Below, in pieces: positions 60,760-64,000 of a stretch of 64,000 nt of DNA; position 1 is the stretch's first letter, and every line of letters starts with the position of its first letter. Position numbers and translations under genes: made by a program. The DNA lies in assembly GCA_964019135.1 (NCBI GenBank), contig OZ025249.1, positions 16,207,088-16,271,087 on the forward strand, written 5' to 3'. Source of the stretch: Arenicola marina (Eukaryota > Annelida > Polychaeta > Arenicolidae). The notes below the pieces were generated by a model that saw nothing but the letters and a program-made list of their open reading frames with translations, searched no databases and was not told where the DNA came from.

Positions 60760-61364
60760 GTATATATTTGACGTGCACCATGGCTATCACCACGTTATCC
60801 ATGGTCCTCACCGTGCTAGTGTTAAACCTCCACTCCATATCAGATCGCCCGGTACCGCGTTGGCTTCGCATCCTCGTCGTCCACTACCTAGCCAAACTGT
60901 TCTGTCGCTGGGACGACCAAAAGCGCATGCGCGACAACATGCGCGAGAGCAGCATGCGCGAGAACCCAAACGCGCGCGTGCGCAAGAAACACAAGACCCA
61001 ATACACCGTGTCCATGACAACGGAAGAGACTGAGGAGGTTCCGATTATTTCTTTGAACGGCCTCCATTCTTCCGGCATGAGTCAGATGGAGAGCGCCACT
61101 AGTGTACACTTACTGCGCAACCATGGCGCCGGGCCCGCGCCGCACCCATCGAGGAAGCACAGGGACCAATCCCCGTCCTCGTCTTCCGCGCCGCCGTCAG
61201 CCAACAAGGTGGATTACTCCAAGGACTGGCAGATCTTGGCGGAGGTCGTCGACAGATTATTCTTTTGGGCCTTTCTCATCGCTATCATCGCCATATCGCT
61301 GTTGCTTTTTCATCCGTTGACGAAAACGTTCTTCGATAAAGAAATGTCGACGGCGGGCACGTGA
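60760..61364 (+). CDS. Nicotinic acetylcholine receptor subunit, terminal exon (TM3, loop, TM4)
   Basis: 605 bp. It completes a Gly codon, then encodes TM3 (IYLTCTMAITTLSMVLTVLV), the amphipathic start of the cytoplasmic loop (RWLRILVVHYLAKLFCRWDD) and a basic, Met-Arg-rich stretch with three MR(D/E) repeats. A Ser/Pro-rich loop, the MA helix/TM4 (DWQILAEVVDRLFFWAFLIA) and a short tail ending STAGT and TGA at 61362-61364 follow. The roughly 125-residue loop is of ordinary length for the family. It is the last exon: the frame runs unbroken to the stop, and the assembled four exons total 429 residues. Confidence 0.96.
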
Positions 61365-61466
61365 TTCGCGGCAAGCACGATCTTGCATGAGCCCTGTGGA
61401 TCCATTATTAATAATGAACTGAATGTGAATGTATAATTCCACGAACACGCCATTACCATGTTATAT

Positions 61467-61472
61467 AATAAA
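61467..61472 (+). promoter_or_regulatory. Candidate polyadenylation signal, proximal
   Basis: AATAAA lies 103 nt after the receptor stop codon. A second AATAAA occurs at 61935-61940, giving a 3' UTR of about 0.6 kb if used instead. Sequence alone does not choose between them. Confidence 0.45.
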
Positions 61473-61934
61473 GGGGTCGATAATAGGGGTCGATAGCTAA
61501 CTTAGTGATTGAAGGAGGATGTGGAAGACTTCCACCGGCGGAATGCATTGCTTGCTTGAGTGCTGTTAAGCCTTGGTCATCCGCTTCGAATTGCTCTCAG
61601 CATGAACTATCATAGAGAAGAGCGACACTTCAGTTTCTGCATGTTACATTATGGCACCGGTATTTAATTATCTATCTTTGATTATTATAGGCGGAAAATG
61701 AAACTGCTTTGAATTTGTTATATATTTACTTTTGTTAGTCAGTTTAAGTGTTTAACACTGATACGGTGTTTTAGACATTCGAGTGAGGAACCTAGTCAAT
61801 GAATCATGTGTCTTATCTGTGGGGCATTTTTACGAAATCTGTAGGATACAGCACCACATTTATTCTTTGTAATCCGTCTAAGCCGATTAATTCTAGGATG
61901 ATTTATAGCCTATCATTATACAACGAGAAATGCT

Positions 61935-61940
61935 AATAAA
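61935..61940 (+). promoter_or_regulatory. Candidate polyadenylation signal, distal
   Basis: AATAAA followed by A-rich sequence, about 570 nt past the receptor stop. It is an alternative to the signal at 61467; either is plausible. Confidence 0.4.
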
Positions 61941-63080
61941 AAATCTTAAATATATTTTTCACGATTCAGAGTAAGTAATTCACACTCCGGTTAACCATTG
62001 ACTGGATACTGGGGCCGGTGTGTATAACTTGGCATTGTGTATCAACTGCCATCCGTTATTGTTTAATTCTTACACAGTTACATCTAAATAAATACTACTA
62101 AAATACTGATTTCTTTAAATCGAGTTTCCGGATTGTCGTTGGCCATTTTACCGCCAGGGATATAACAGGGTATAACCGATCCACTGAAGTTGTGGATGAG
62201 ATATAGTGCTGGAAACAATTAATTTAGTACTCAACCGAAAGAGAATGATTCGCATTGATCAAAGATATTTTAGTAAAGTATTATTCCCTTCCTGCAAAAT
62301 GTATGAATAAATGAGTAACTCCACAAGATAAGTATTTTAAATATAACTAATAATGCAAAATCTATTATTTATTTGATATGATATCGTGGTACCCGTATAA
62401 ACATACATGTATATTGCTGTCCGATCAAGCAGACCGCGTTATTTAACATAGACACAGGGGTGGGTCATATAGATACTGGCCACAACACCGTCAGAACAAC
62501 TCGAGAGGTAACGGGTAGTATATTCAATGTTAAGCATGGCATAGTACCTACTATGCCAAAAAGGAAAACGTACGTGGAAAACATGTTGTAGGCTACATTG
62601 CAAGACAGCCTCAAAAATTGCTGCAAGCGTAATCCTCGTACTACTTTCACGGCTTCAGTTGGATCGCAGTGGACGAATACTCTCTCAGCAATGAAACCAT
62701 TATAATTCCAACTCGAAAGTTTCTTTCTTAAAAATGCAATGCATTGACATCCTCGTGCATTTCAGCTCTAGTACTACTTACAGTTCGATGTGATTTTTGG
62801 TGGGTCGAACGAAGTGTCTTGCTTTCAGGGGAATTGGTATTAGAAACATATGCATTTGTTTTCTGATACTCCCTCATATTTCGATATTCTGATATAGCAG
62901 TGAAGAGTAGTTCACATCCATTGATATAATAGGTAAGTGACTTAAATTGCATTATAGGCGAGCAGGCCATTACAAGGGTATGCTCACACATACTAAAATA
63001 TGTAGTAAATATATACAACTATTCTCCTACTAAGTCTATAACCCATTATTACCGGTAAAAGTCCACGGGGTGATATATCA
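61941..63080. other. Downstream flank, nothing recognised
   Basis: A/T-rich unique sequence after the receptor gene. I see no open frame with a domain, no tandem repeat and no inverted ends. Confidence 0.55.
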
Positions 63081-63084
63081 GTGT

Positions 63085-63205
63085 CACCTTCTCTCTCTCT
63101 CTCTCTCTCCCTCTCTCTCTCACTCTCTTTGTCTCTCTCTGTCCTTCTCTGTCCCCATCACTCCTTTCTCTCCGTCTCTCAAATTCTCTCTCTCTCAGCT
63201 CTAGG
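63085..63205. repeat. CT-rich microsatellite
   Basis: A TCTCTC tract of about 24 bp at 63090-63115 followed by degenerate CTCT/TCTC sequence to about 63200. Arg/Glu-rich minus-strand frames over it are artefacts. Confidence 0.85.
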
Positions 63206-63829
63206 CCACCGACTGGTGTCACCAAAATCTCAGCAACATTTGGTACTATACCATTAGGTAAAAACACAAACTTATCCCTTGATCCATATATCTGTGAACA
63301 GTCGTCACAATAGTCCTGCTTGAAGCACGGACGATCTTCCATGACGAAGCGGCTACGGAGGCTGACGACAATCTTTATCGAAAGAACACGTTAGTTCTTC
63401 TTTGAAATGGATCTCGAAGTTGTCGTGCCGTAATGATTCCATGAACACGGTCGATAGAAGTCGTTGTCCTTGTTTAATCCATATTCCGCCCGTTAAATAT
63501 CATGGCATTTGTTCCGGAGCCACTCCATGGTCAGTGAAAAGAAGCGAACAGGATCCGCTACTTACTGAGCCAAGTTGGAAAATCCAATTGCAAGCAGAAC
63601 CGAAACGAATGCGCTCAGCATAACTGCAAAAATAAAACCAAATCGTAAGTTTATACATTGATTTTCGAAAGGAAACTACGTATATTGTTGATAGGTATAT
63701 TCTGCGTTGTACGAATACAAATACGAGTACAACTACGGACTATCCACTTAAACTGCGTCATAAACTGACAATTGTTCTTTAATTACACAAATTGTTGAAC
63801 ATTGACCATTGGCCTTTAACAATGCACTT
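63206..63829. other. Unique flank, no gene recognised
   Basis: Contains short frames on both strands with no recognisable domain. A degenerate first copy of the terminal 44-bp repeat (AATTGTTGAACATTGACCAT) lies near 63790. Confidence 0.5.
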
Positions 63830-63833
63830 ATCC

Positions 63834-64000
63834 ACCCACAAACTGTTAACCACTAATGATTGTCCTTTTAATAATACACCCACAAACTGTTAACCACTAA
63901 TGATTGTCCTTTTAATAATACACCCACAAACTGTTAACCACTAATGATTGTCCTTTTAATAATACACCCACAAACTGTTAACCACTAATGATTGTCCTTT
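63834..64000. repeat. 44-bp tandem array running off the window end
   Basis: At least 3.8 nearly identical copies of a 44-bp unit containing ACAAACTGTTAACCACTAAT and GATTGTCCTTTTAATAATAC (AACTGTTAAC recurs at 63841 and 63885). The array is still in progress at 64000, so its length is unknown. Confidence 0.95.

Overview
The window is eukaryotic, from a marine-type invertebrate animal. It has GT-AG introns, one multi-exon neural receptor gene, tRNA-derived SINE-like repeats, MITEs and a DNA transposon, and no bacterial-style operons. I cannot fix the species. An exon-derived minisatellite at a splice donor, general minisatellite richness and a divergent nicotinic receptor make a cephalochordate (amphioxus) my leading guess, but a lophotrochozoan or another deuterostome is possible. 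Long poly-G and poly-C tracts are unusually frequent on both strands. Most long open frames here are artefacts of G/C-rich low complexity or of minisatellites whose units lack stops.

The one confident gene is a plus-strand nicotinic acetylcholine receptor (Cys-loop channel) subunit at about 49.4-61.4 kb. I can place four exons: 49431-49475, 49927-50033, 57854-58386 and 60760-61364. Their lengths sum to 1290 nt, exactly 430 codons including the stop. They cover the ligand-binding domain from loop D through the Cys-loop and the loop C vicinal cysteines, then TM1-TM4 and the C-terminus. The signal-peptide and first N-terminal exons were not found. The 7.8-kb intron after the second placed exon holds the most striking structure. 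Fourteen perfectly phased 62-bp units (50034-50901) each repeat the last 56 bp of the exon plus the first 6 bp of the intron, so the splice donor is duplicated 14 times. The same intron carries a foldback-like element of 12-bp repeats in inverted arms (54600-56380), with a SINE between the arms, and a possible alternative first coding exon (57089-57228) that is phase-compatible with the Cys-loop exon.

1-20 kb is intergenic: G/C-rich low complexity, three minisatellites (12.5, 13.7 and 14.3 kb), a TTAA-flanked MITE (14.9-15.3 kb) and tRNA-like or SINE fragments. 20.3-25.2 kb holds a 23-bp minisatellite abutted by a 4.2-kb DNA transposon with about 500-bp terminal inverted repeats. The transposon carries a decayed minus-strand gene whose best segment resembles the helix-hairpin-helix region of an XPG/FEN nuclease, so I infer an Academ-like element. 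It was later hit by three unrelated insertions: a MITE, a poly(A) retroposed copy with a 13-bp target duplication, and a TTAA MITE whose second copy lies at 30.1-30.5 kb. 25-49 kb is intergenic with further minisatellites (27.6, 31.0, 31.5, 36.8, 41.7 and 43.2 kb), tRNA-like repeats and a 200-bp assembly gap (30680-30879). The window ends inside a 44-bp tandem array.
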